From assembly GCA_030620375.1 (NCBI GenBank), contig JAUXEW010000213.1:1-5009 (forward strand): a stretch of 5,009 nt of DNA, read 5' to 3'. The position numbers were made by a program, and so were the translations under genes. The notes beneath the pieces are model-generated. The model saw only the letters and a list, made by a program, of their open reading frames with translations. It had not been told where the DNA came from and did no database searches. This document shows, in pieces, positions 1-5,009 of this stretch. The first letter of the stretch is position 1. Every line of letters begins with the position of its first letter. This stretch comes from Desulfobacteraceae bacterium. Lineage in GTDB: Bacteria; Desulfobacterota; Desulfobacteria; Desulfobacterales; UBA5616.

Positions 1-343
1 AGGCCATAACGCCTCCCATCTCACCCATCACTTTTAGCGCTTTGCTTTCAAAATCTTCTTTGGCGGATTGAAATTTGTCCACTTTCAAAGAAATATGATG
101 CAATCCTTCACCTCTCTCCGCTATAAACTTTCCTACCGGGCCGACCCCCTCCTGAGTGGGTTGCATTAACTCAAAGGCCAAGCTTCCCACTCTGACAACA
201 GCCGAGATGTGAAGACCAAAATTCATTTTTCCATCTTCAACATTCGATGTGTCTAAAACAGCGCCGAATTTCTCTTTGAAAAAGTTAATCCCCTCATCTA
301 TATCTTTTACCGCTACCCCGACATGTGCCAATCCTTCAATCAT
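1..343 (-). CDS. Methylmalonyl-CoA epimerase-like VOC (glyoxalase-fold) protein, partial
   Basis: The gene starts at ATG 343-341, with GGAGG (351-355) seven bases upstream, and runs off the left edge, so 114 residues are visible. The N-terminus IEGLAHVGVAVKDID is the first beta-alpha-beta unit of a vicinal-oxygen-chelate domain. Expected metal-ligand positions are seen: His7 (AHVGVAV), Gln61 (FELMQP) and His82/His83 (GEGLHHISLKV). The final glutamate ligand of the family lies beyond the edge. Known family members are about 130-150 aa and interconvert (R)- and (S)-methylmalonyl-CoA in the cytoplasm with a divalent metal, between propionyl-CoA carboxylation and the B12-dependent mutase. The ELMQP and GLHHIS motifs fit the epimerase better than a generic glyoxalase. 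Another VOC lyase or dioxygenase relative is possible. It lies 117 nt downstream of the SCP2 gene, behind a terminator-like hairpin. Confidence 0.85.
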   Translation of the reverse strand, partial: MIEGLAHVGVAVKDIDEGINFFKEKFGAVLDTSNVEDGKMNFGLHISAVVRVGSLAFELMQPTQEGVGPVGKFIAERGEGLHHISLKVDKFQSAKEDFESKALKVMGEMGGVMA

Positions 344-382
344 TTTAAGACCTCCTGAATATTCAAATTAAAAGAAAAGAAA

Positions 383-413
383 TAAAATGGGGGATAAATA
401 ACCCCCCATTTTA
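383..413 (-). terminator. Rho-independent terminator after the SCP2-domain gene
   Basis: An uninterrupted 11-bp stem pairs 383-393 (TAAAATGGGGG) with 403-413 (CCCCCATTTTA) around a 9-nt loop. Read on the minus strand, the stem is followed by a T-rich tail (TTTCTTTTCTTTTAATTT). This is the form expected for a terminator of the leftward SCP2 transcript. The plus-strand side has only a four-T run, within the stem. It lies 40 nt before the epimerase start, so it would uncouple that gene or act as a partial terminator. Confidence 0.7.
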
Positions 414-460
414 CCAAACCAAATCAGAATTCCCTATTGAAAAAACAAGATATGAACGGG

Positions 461-844
461 TTATTCGGTCACTTCCTTAATTTTATCCTGGAGCAACTTT
501 TGAGATTCCGTGGGCTGAATACTCTGCATGGCCATCATTTTACTCATATCCCCTTCTATCTTCATCTTTCCGCTCATAAATGCCTGCATTCCGGCCTGCT
601 GGTCCTGTTCAACAAACATTTTTTTGGCAAGGTCATAAGGGACGATAATTTTGGTCGATGCATCCGGTAAATGCCCCTTTTCAATTTTCCCGCCATTCAT
701 GCACAGCTCATAATCTCCTTCATCGCTGGTAACCGTCATGTTGAGTTTCATATCGGCCATGCCGGCAGGAATTTCTAAATTAACTTCATCTGCGAGTTCG
801 CTAATCTTGGCAAACCACTCATCCGATAAATACTTAACACCCAT
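461..844 (-). CDS. SCP2 sterol-carrier domain protein (single domain)
   Basis: This is a 127-aa protein made almost entirely of one SCP-2 sterol/lipid-transfer fold. The C-terminal hallmark is clear: AFMSGKMKIEGDMSKMMAM at about residues 88-106, matching the family's F-x-x-GK-x-KI-x-GDM pattern. Before it comes a beta-rich half with LNMTVTSDEGDYELCMNGGK (about 34-53). The stretch 86-106 is unusually methionine-rich. There is no signal peptide or membrane segment, so it should be cytoplasmic. SCP2 domains bind acyl-CoA, fatty acids or other hydrophobic ligands in a tunnel. In eukaryotes one is fused to a peroxisomal thiolase (SCP-x), which makes the thiolase gene just upstream suggestive. Start choice: ATG 844-842 is six bases from GGAGG (851-855). 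The preceding GTG (847-845) is only three bases away and less likely. Ligand and role are unknown. Confidence 0.8.
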   Translation of the reverse strand: MGVKYLSDEWFAKISELADEVNLEIPAGMADMKLNMTVTSDEGDYELCMNGGKIEKGHLPDASTKIIVPYDLAKKMFVEQDQQAGMQAFMSGKMKIEGDMSKMMAMQSIQPTESQKLLQDKIKEVTE

Positions 845-850
845 CACTAA

Positions 851-855
851 CCTCC
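851..855 (-). promoter_or_regulatory. Ribosome-binding site that decides the SCP2 gene start
   Basis: GGAGG on the minus strand, within AAAAGGAGGTTAGTGATG, leaves three bases to the GTG at 847 and six to the ATG at 844. Normal spacing favours the ATG, giving a 127-aa rather than 128-aa protein. Confidence 0.7.
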
Positions 856-863
856 TTTTCTTT

Positions 864-884
864 GAGACCTTTGCGAAACGTCTC
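864..884. repeat. 21-nt imperfect palindrome bordering a gene remnant
   Basis: GAGAC (864-868) is mirrored by GTCTC (880-884). Inside, TTT (870-872) pairs with AAA (876-878) across a GCG loop, with a C-C mismatch between the two stems. It lies nine bases upstream of the SCP2 Shine-Dalgarno. It also sits at the edge of the plus-strand gene fragment at 885-1037. The sequence around GAGACCTTTGCGAAACG reminds me of insertion-sequence ends, but I cannot verify that here. It may be a mobile-element or rearrangement scar, or a 5'-leader hairpin of the SCP2 mRNA. Confidence 0.4.
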
Positions 885-1037
885 TATTTGAATGATTCCT
901 ACGCCAGGACCATGTTTAAGGCTCCACAGCGATTTACTGAAATTGAAGCCCTGCGGCAACGCATGGGTAATTTGCCTGACGTTAGAAATTTCATCCAGTT
1001 TCATAAACGAAAGATACTATATTCCCTGAATAACTAA
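885..1037 (+). pseudogene. Possible 3' remnant of a glutathione S-transferase-like gene
   Basis: This plus-strand open segment ends at TAA 1035-1037. Its last 34 residues contain FTEIEALRQRMGNLPDVRNF, resembling the C-terminal helix region of glutathione S-transferases, where a pattern like P-x-L-x-A-L-x-x-R-V-x-x-L-P-x-V-x-x-(F/Y/W) is common. No N-terminal thioredoxin-like domain exists. Further upstream the frame runs antisense through the SCP2 gene, and the internal ATG (912-914) has no convincing ribosome-binding site. The fragment is oriented against the surrounding minus-strand genes. The simplest reading is a truncated relic left by a rearrangement. The family assignment rests on a short motif and is tentative; it could also be chance coding-like sequence. 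Confidence 0.35.
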
Positions 1038-1075
1038 AGCATGCCGCATTTGATACCGCTTTTGCAGGAATACTG

Positions 1076-2311
1076 CTAAATCCTCTCGACTACAGCGGCA
1101 ATACCAACACCGCCGCCCCCACATAACATTTGGAGACCACACCGGCCATTGGTGCGCTTTAAGTGGTGGACCATCTCACCAAAATATACCACGCCGCTGG
1201 CGCCAATCGGATGGCCCAGAGCAACCGCCCCGCCGGTTGGATTAACCCGGGGATCATCGTGTTCGTAGCCCAGTTCTTTTGCAAACTCAATCAACGGGCT
1301 CATAAAAGCCTCATTGGGTTCGATGACATCCATATCATCAATGGTTTTCCCGGCACGCTTAAGGGCTTTCTGCGACGCGGGGATAGGCGCTAAAAGCATG
1401 GGAACCGGTTCGCCGCCACATGATGCCGTGCCGATAATTCTCACCAGCGGCTCAAGCCCCAACTTTTCAGCCTTATCCGCGGTCATTAAAAGCGCCGCAG
1501 CAGCGCCATCAACAATCTGGGAAGAATTACCCGCTGTGACCATACCGTCCGGTTTAAACGGTGGTTTTAATGTGGCCAAATCCGCCATAAAGCCATCGAA
1601 ATCATCGGCTGCTTTCGGGCGTAAGGTTTCATCCGTTTCTACAACATATTTTTTGTCATCCCAGGTAAACTCAAACGGAATGATATGGTCGGCATACAAT
1701 CCCTGGCGTTGCGCTTCCACGGCCTTTTTCATACTGATCGCACCGGCGCGGTCCAGTAGTTCACGGGTATGACCGTTTTCTTCAGAGATCATTTCCGCGC
1801 AGAGGCCCTGAGGTACGCCTATCCCGGATTCCATGAATTTTGAAGACATTCTTACCGGATAGTTCGCCTTAAATGCAACCTCTATGTCTGAGCCCATGCC
1901 GTAATGGGACATAATCTCGACACCCGCGCAAAGACATATATCACCATCACCGATCATCATTTGATGGGCAGCCGAGTTTATCGCTCTAAGCCCTGCGTTG
2001 CAGTACTGGTTAATCGTATATGCAGCAGCTACGTTGGGAATACCCGCCATGAGAGCAGCGATACGGGCAATATTTCCCCCCTGTTCTCCGATCTGACTGA
2101 GGATGCCCACGATCACGTCTTCGATATCATGTTCATCAAATTTGGGGCTTTTTTCATGCACACGATCCAGGAGTCCCCGCATCACGCCCGCCAAAAGCTC
2201 CTGGGCGGAGGCCTGACAAAGCTGCCCCCCTTTTTCCATTCCTTTCCGGCCTGATTTGCCGATAGGGCTTCTCACCACGTCAACAACCACCACTTCTTTC
2301 ATTTTTGCCAT
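1076..2311 (-). CDS. Acetyl-CoA acetyltransferase / thiolase family protein
   Basis: This is a complete 411-aa thiolase, normal for the roughly 390-420 aa family. The N-terminal domain begins VVVVDVVRSPIGKSGRKG. The acyl-accepting nucleophile is Cys104 in NQYCNAGLRAINSA. The C-terminal domain carries Asn333 in PNEAF, His367 in GGAVALGHPIGASG and the acid/base Cys397 in LCGGGGVGIA. The 30-residue His-to-Cys spacing equals that of the classical biosynthetic thiolase (His348/Cys378). All catalytic groups are present, so it should be active. Thiolases condense or cleave acetyl-CoA with an acyl-CoA in the cytoplasm; the sequence does not settle direction or chain length. The start at ATG 2311 has GGAG (2321-2324) nine bases upstream. 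ATG 2302 (Met4) is a less supported alternative. It lies 122 nt downstream of the oxidoreductase. The next minus-strand gene, with an SCP2 domain, recalls SCP-x thiolases. Confidence 0.95.
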   Translation of the reverse strand: MAKMKEVVVVDVVRSPIGKSGRKGMEKGGQLCQASAQELLAGVMRGLLDRVHEKSPKFDEHDIEDVIVGILSQIGEQGGNIARIAALMAGIPNVAAAYTINQYCNAGLRAINSAAHQMMIGDGDICLCAGVEIMSHYGMGSDIEVAFKANYPVRMSSKFMESGIGVPQGLCAEMISEENGHTRELLDRAGAISMKKAVEAQRQGLYADHIIPFEFTWDDKKYVVETDETLRPKAADDFDGFMADLATLKPPFKPDGMVTAGNSSQIVDGAAAALLMTADKAEKLGLEPLVRIIGTASCGGEPVPMLLAPIPASQKALKRAGKTIDDMDVIEPNEAFMSPLIEFAKELGYEHDDPRVNPTGGAVALGHPIGASGVVYFGEMVHHLKRTNGRCGLQMLCGGGGVGIAAVVERI

Positions 2312-2362
2312 GTTTTCTTTCTCCTTTTTTCATATAGAATTTCGGGTTCCATACATAAGCTT

Positions 2363-2376
2363 CCATCTTTTGATGG
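2363..2376 (-). other. Small hairpin in the thiolase leader
   Basis: CCATC (2363-2367) and GATGG (2372-2376) form a five-base stem around TTTT, extendable by one T-A pair. It lies about 50 nt upstream of the thiolase start and downstream of the possible promoter. It has no T-tract, so it is not a terminator. Any function is unknown and it may be chance. Confidence 0.2.
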
Positions 2377-2378
2377 AC

Positions 2379-2407
2379 AAAATGCACCAACCATCCGTAA
2401 AAGTCAA
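2379..2407 (-). promoter_or_regulatory. Possible weak promoter for the thiolase gene
   Basis: On the minus strand, TTGACT (2407-2402; five of six bases of the -35 consensus) is followed after 17 nt by CATTTT (2384-2379; three of six of the -10 consensus). It sits in the 122-nt gap after the oxidoreductase stop. The spacing and -35 are good but the -10 is poor, so the thiolase could equally be co-transcribed from upstream. I see no terminator between the two genes. Confidence 0.25.
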
Positions 2408-2433
2408 GTGGTTTTTTTAATTGCCGGATCGGA

Positions 2434-4467
2434 CTACGCTTTTGACTCCGGATAAATCCCATCAATGACCTCTTTAAGATCGAGCCTTTCAAGGTAATTC
2501 TTATTTGCTTTCCCGGTCGTTACATCCCAGTTCATCGTGTCGTAATATGATTCTGCCAGCATATCGATATCGAGGGTCAGTTTTTTAAACGGTCCTTTTT
2601 CCTGAGGAGGATCCCCATATACTCTGGGATGGGGTTTAAAATCTTTGATGGGATTGATGCCTTCCCGAATATTAAAGGCATGACGGAGCTGGTTGATCCT
2701 TTCTCCGATGACCAGATAATCATCATCGGACAATTCCCAGCCGGTAGCGGCATTTAACCATTCGGCTATGGGCATCTCTCCGCCGACCTGAGTCCCGAAC
2801 AAGCAGATCCCGGCGCCATCCATCAGCATCTTAAAAAAGATATTGACGGCAATCCCCTCGGCCTTATTGTCGCAGCGTCTTTTCTCCTTTCGGGTAATGA
2901 AAGACGGCACTTTTTTCGCCCTGGAATACTTCTTTTCCAATTCTTGAATTTCCAGGTATAGATTGGCTGCGGTCGTATGCCTGCCGGGCGTCGCATCACA
3001 GTAGTATGAAATGGCCTGCCCATTATCAAACTTGGGATCATGCATCCCCGGTTCAACCCCGCCACAGTGAACGGCATATTCGGTTGCGCCCTTGCCGATC
3101 TTCTCTGCCGCCCGTTTAACACCGTCCGCAAGGGTGTCCCCAATCCCTTCACGGTTGATAATCATCTCTGTCAGCTTTATGATGGCCGCGCTGTTTCCCC
3201 ATGCCAGTTTTAATCCGCCGGTGTCGGCTTCCGTGATAATGTTATTTTCAAAACATTCAATGGCAAACGCGACAGTTGCGCCGCATGAAATGGAATCGAT
3301 GCCGCCGCGATTGACCATATCGTTGATTTTGAAAATCGAAAAGATATCATCGTTTAAAAGAAGAGACCCAAACGAGCAAAGGGTCTCATATTCGGGCTTG
3401 TGCATCTCTGATATGGGATACGGACCTTCTTTGATCTCCATAATACCGCCACATCGAATGGGGCAGGAAAAACAGCCGTATTTTTTTACCTGGTATTTAA
3501 TTACGGTTTCAGCCCCTATTTTCTGAGATCGTTCCAGCGGAAAATCCTTACATCCTATACCCCCCCAATTTTTTATGGGGCTGTCGCCGCTTTCGGCACT
3601 TAATGCCGTAGTTCCGGAAGTCCCGAACTGCCTGAAAAGGTCCCGGACCATTCCCCCTTTAGTGCGCACGCCAAACGGCAGTATCCGTTGCATTTTACCG
3701 CCGAAGCCCAGCATTTTATCGCTCAATTTAGGTTCCTTATCCAATTGAAGACGGCTGCGGTAGGCCTTGGTTAATTCCGCCATTTGATCTTTATCAAAAA
3801 CGCCTGCTTTTTGTTTCCCGGCAACGACGACCGCCTTAAGCTTTTTAGAGCCCATAACACTTCCCAGTCCGCTTCGTCCCGCAAGTCGCCCGCCATCAGT
3901 GGATATCCCGGCAAGTAAGCTCAATTTTTCGCCGGCCGGACCAATGCACATCACCTGTGCACGTTTTCCGTGTTTTTCTTTCAATATGTTTTCAGTTTCA
4001 ATGGCATCCTGTCCCCATAATTCGGATGCGTCGTTGATTTCAATGGTATTTTCATCCATATAGACATAGACCGGTTTTTCACTTGCGCCATAGAAAAAAA
4101 TCGCGTCCACACCGCATCGTTTCAGTGCGGGTGAAAAATTCCCCCCGCAATTGCTGTCACCCCATCCGCCGGTCTGAGGCGACTTTCCCACAACCATAAA
4201 CCGGCCGGTAAACAGAGAGTTCGTGTCTGTCAAAAGGCCTGTGGAAAAACCCAGGATGTTCTCCGGTCCCAGCGGGTCTATGCCGGGCTTTATTCGGTCC
4301 CATAACACTTTTACACCCAGACCCACGCCGCTTAAATACTTTTTGTAAAACGATTCTTCCAGAGACTCATATTCTGGTGTGCCGGAGCTTAGATCCACAT
4401 TCAATATCTTACCGCAAAACCCATTCCCGCTGCCATTTTCCGATGTTTTTGATGTTGTATCGTTCAT
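2434..4467 (-). CDS. Aldehyde:ferredoxin oxidoreductase family protein (tungsten/molybdenum pterin enzyme)
   Basis: This is an intact 677-aa enzyme of the tungsten aldehyde oxidoreductase family. The N-terminal domain (about 15-220) opens GFCGKILNVDLSSGTPEYES and includes GGWGDSNCGGNFSPALKRCG (101-120). It ends with the conserved GRLAGRSGLGSVMGSKKLKA (193-212). The [4Fe-4S] site is Cys332, Cys335 and Cys339 (CxxCxxxC), with Cys555 in DGAGICLF, which is also the D-x-x-G-L-C pterin motif. PEYE (358-361) supplies the conserved active-site glutamate, and GMHDP (474-478) and TPGRH (493-497) hold conserved histidines. The family oxidises aldehydes to acids with ferredoxin, or the reverse, in the cytoplasm. 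Classical members are about 605 aa, so this one is longer. The start at ATG 4467 has AAGGAG (4475-4480) seven bases upstream. Substrate is not readable; no ferredoxin or cofactor gene is visible. A more distant branch, such as class II benzoyl-CoA reductase subunit BamB, is less likely but not excluded. Confidence 0.93.
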   Translation of the reverse strand: MNDTTSKTSENGSGNGFCGKILNVDLSSGTPEYESLEESFYKKYLSGVGLGVKVLWDRIKPGIDPLGPENILGFSTGLLTDTNSLFTGRFMVVGKSPQTGGWGDSNCGGNFSPALKRCGVDAIFFYGASEKPVYVYMDENTIEINDASELWGQDAIETENILKEKHGKRAQVMCIGPAGEKLSLLAGISTDGGRLAGRSGLGSVMGSKKLKAVVVAGKQKAGVFDKDQMAELTKAYRSRLQLDKEPKLSDKMLGFGGKMQRILPFGVRTKGGMVRDLFRQFGTSGTTALSAESGDSPIKNWGGIGCKDFPLERSQKIGAETVIKYQVKKYGCFSCPIRCGGIMEIKEGPYPISEMHKPEYETLCSFGSLLLNDDIFSIFKINDMVNRGGIDSISCGATVAFAIECFENNIITEADTGGLKLAWGNSAAIIKLTEMIINREGIGDTLADGVKRAAEKIGKGATEYAVHCGGVEPGMHDPKFDNGQAISYYCDATPGRHTTAANLYLEIQELEKKYSRAKKVPSFITRKEKRRCDNKAEGIAVNIFFKMLMDGAGICLFGTQVGGEMPIAEWLNAATGWELSDDDYLVIGERINQLRHAFNIREGINPIKDFKPHPRVYGDPPQEKGPFKKLTLDIDMLAESYYDTMNWDVTTGKANKNYLERLDLKEVIDGIYPESKA

Positions 4468-4599
4468 CTCTTTTCTCCTTGTCTATGGCGATTTTCTTTA
4501 CTCTCTATATTCTCATTTGCGTAGCGTAAAAAAAACTTCAGTCCCACAAAACCTCTTCCCCTTAGACTCGTTTGTTGACTTACAGCCAACCGGTAAAGT

Positions 4600-4612
4600 C
4601 TTAATTTTTAAG
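4600..4612. promoter_or_regulatory. 13-nt palindrome, possible operator
   Basis: CTTAA-TTT-TTAAG has perfectly symmetrical arms. It lies downstream of the candidate oxidoreductase promoter, within its presumed leader. This position would suit a repressor site, but AT-rich palindromes of this size arise by chance. Confidence 0.2.
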
Positions 4613-4634
4613 CGTAACAAAATCAAGTTCTATT

Positions 4635-4663
4635 ATTATTGTCAAGCAATACTTACGGTTCAA
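4635..4663 (-). promoter_or_regulatory. Candidate sigma-70 promoter for the oxidoreductase gene
   Basis: On the minus strand, TTGAAC (4663-4658) is followed after exactly 17 nt by AATAAT (4640-4635; five of six bases of the -10 consensus). Transcription would start near 4628 and give a leader of about 160 nt before ATG 4467. A perfect TTGACA (4645-4640) overlaps this site, but its matching -10 (TTTTGT) is poor. Confidence 0.4.
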
Positions 4664-4712
4664 GTTTCGCACCCCAAAATTGCTGTAAAGCAGCCTGTAA
4701 TAAGGAGAGTGA

Positions 4713-4772
4713 ATGGTATGTTTAAAGAAAATTACAGCCGATCGGGTGAAATATGATCTCTCGAAGGGTTAA
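4713..4772 (+). CDS. Possible 19-aa small ORF or leader peptide
   Basis: ATG 4713 lies five bases after AAGGAG (4702-4707) and opens a 19-codon frame, MVCLKKITADRVKYDLSKG, ending at TAA 4770-4772. An overlapping ATG at 4718, in another frame, gives only 12 codons. I do not recognise the peptide. It could be a leader peptide, a decayed gene start or chance. The ribosome-binding site is the main support. Possible stems (see findings) would enclose the site and start codon. Confidence 0.2.
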   Translation: MVCLKKITADRVKYDLSKG

Positions 4773-4805
4773 TTATTTGCGCTGCCTAAAATAACCCCCT
4801 CTTTT
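4766..4805 (+). terminator. Weak possible terminator after the small ORF
   Basis: GGGTTA (4766-4771) can pair with TAACCC (4792-4797) across a 20-nt loop, and a short TCTTTT tract follows. The stem is only six base pairs and the loop is long. It could end a transcript of the small ORF just before the promoter at 4818, but support is thin. Confidence 0.2.
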
Positions 4806-4817
4806 CAGAATTTCCTC

Positions 4818-4844
4818 TTGACACAAATTCGGGCTGGCTATAAG
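4818..4844 (+). promoter_or_regulatory. Candidate sigma-70 promoter for the gene at 4940
   Basis: TTGACA (4818-4823) is a perfect -35. TATAAG (4839-4844; five of six bases of the -10) follows after 15 nt, a slightly short spacer that may lower activity or leave room for an activator. The start would be near 4852, giving a leader of about 88 nt to the ATG at 4940. Confidence 0.5.
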
Positions 4845-4939
4845 AATGAATGAAGATCATTTATTTTCTAAAGAAGTGAATATACTGATACCGGCGGTTT
4901 ATAACGGCTAAAACAAAACCGATTAAAAGGGGGACGAAA

Positions 4940-5009
4940 ATGCTACGCAAACTGTGGAAAAACCGGCTTGAATTCTATCCTTATTTATCAATCTGCCTAT
5001 TCTGGTTCC
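4940..5009 (+). CDS. 5' end of an unidentified gene with hydrophobic N-terminus, partial
   Basis: ATG 4940 follows an AAAAGGGGG purine tract (4925-4933) by six bases and opens a frame that stays open to the right edge (23 codons). The protein begins MLRKLWKNRLEFYP, a positively charged and aromatic start, followed by a hydrophobic stretch (YLSICLFWF). This suggests a cytoplasmic N-terminus entering a first transmembrane helix. A good promoter candidate lies upstream. Too little is visible to name a family. It is divergent from the oxidoreductase and need not be related to it. Confidence 0.65.
   Translation, partial: MLRKLWKNRLEFYPYLSICLFWF

Larger units (their letters stand above)
4468..4939. 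other. Divergent intergenic region, 472 bp
   Basis: This AT-rich stretch separates the leftward oxidoreductase gene from a rightward gene at 4940. It holds a candidate promoter for each direction, a 13-nt palindrome (CTTAA-TTT-TTAAG, 4600-4612) and a 17-nt imperfect dyad (GTTG 4574-4577 with CAAC 4587-4590). It also has several TTACAGC/GCTGTAA motifs and one very short ORF with a good ribosome-binding site. There is no longer coding region: the open frame overlapping the oxidoreductase 5' end on the plus strand looks like a shadow. Confidence 0.6.

Noticed and set aside
437..670. Plus-strand 77-codon frame antisense to the SCP2 gene
   Set aside because: It has no good start signal, and the minus-strand SCP2 hallmark motif explains the sequence.
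1064..1076. GCAG / CTGC hairpin just after the thiolase stop
   Set aside because: Only four base pairs and no T-rich tail on the minus strand, so not a credible terminator.
1314..1772. Plus-strand 152-codon frame antisense to the thiolase
   Set aside because: Long antisense frames are expected opposite a well-conserved gene; there is no domain and the thiolase is certain.
2280..2492. Minus-strand 70-codon frame spanning the oxidoreductase-thiolase junction
   Set aside because: It overlaps the end of one strong gene and the start of another in a different frame, has no family likeness, and a composition (rich in K/R/S) typical of chance frames.
3363..3387. Inverted repeat GAGACCC / GGGTCTC with an 11-nt loop, superficially like the palindrome at 864-884
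   Set aside because: It lies in a conserved part of the oxidoreductase coding region (YETLCSFGS), so codons explain it; the similarity to the other palindrome is limited to GAGACC and a TTTGC run.
3092..3526. Plus-strand 144-codon frame antisense to the oxidoreductase
   Set aside because: Shadow of the conserved oxidoreductase frame; no recognisable protein features.
4379..4756. Plus-strand 125-codon frame overlapping the oxidoreductase 5' end
   Set aside because: Its start lies antisense inside a clear gene and the rest covers AT-rich intergenic sequence; no ribosome-binding site or recognisable domain.
4895..4921. CGGTTT / AAACCG inverted pair upstream of the 4940 gene
   Set aside because: Six base pairs with a 15-nt loop and no extension or T-tract; too weak to call a regulatory structure.

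Overview
The window looks like chromosome from an anaerobic bacterium of moderate GC, most plausibly a Desulfobacterota (sulfate-reducer type) relative. This rests on a tungsten-type aldehyde:ferredoxin oxidoreductase beside a thiolase, an SCP2-like protein and a methylmalonyl-CoA epimerase. It is an inference from gene content, not from a marker gene.

Layout, right to left. Four genes lie on the minus strand: an aldehyde:ferredoxin oxidoreductase family protein (4467-2434, intact, 677 aa), an acetyl-CoA acetyltransferase-type thiolase (2311-1076, intact, 411 aa), a small SCP2 sterol/lipid-carrier domain protein (844-461, 127 aa) and a VOC-fold methylmalonyl-CoA epimerase-like protein (343 to the left edge, C-terminus missing). 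All four have good Shine-Dalgarno sequences. Spacings are 122, about 230 and 117 nt, so this is not a tightly packed operon. The thiolase leader has a possible weak promoter. A strong minus-strand hairpin terminator (383-413) lies between the SCP2 and epimerase genes.

The thiolase-SCP2 gap (848-1075) is anomalous. It holds an apparently decayed plus-strand fragment whose translation resembles the extreme C-terminus of a glutathione S-transferase. A 21-nt imperfect palindrome borders the fragment and abuts the SCP2 ribosome-binding site. This looks like a rearrangement scar.

The region right of the oxidoreductase (4468-4939) is a divergent intergenic region. It has a candidate minus-strand promoter for the oxidoreductase, repeated TTACAGC-type motifs, a possible 19-codon ORF with a good Shine-Dalgarno, and a plus-strand promoter (TTGACA/TATAAG). 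The last would drive a gene starting at 4940 that runs off the right edge; only 23 codons with a hydrophobic N-terminus are visible.

Working model (inference): the oxidoreductase interconverts an aldehyde and its acid with ferredoxin, the thiolase cleaves or forms a 3-ketoacyl-CoA, the SCP2 protein may carry acyl-CoA or a lipid, and the epimerase feeds propionyl-CoA-derived methylmalonyl-CoA onward. Oxidation of branched-chain or odd-chain carbon would fit, but the substrate cannot be read from this sequence. I found no clear evidence of an entirely new system; the most unusual spots are the 848-1075 scar and the 4468-4939 intergenic region.
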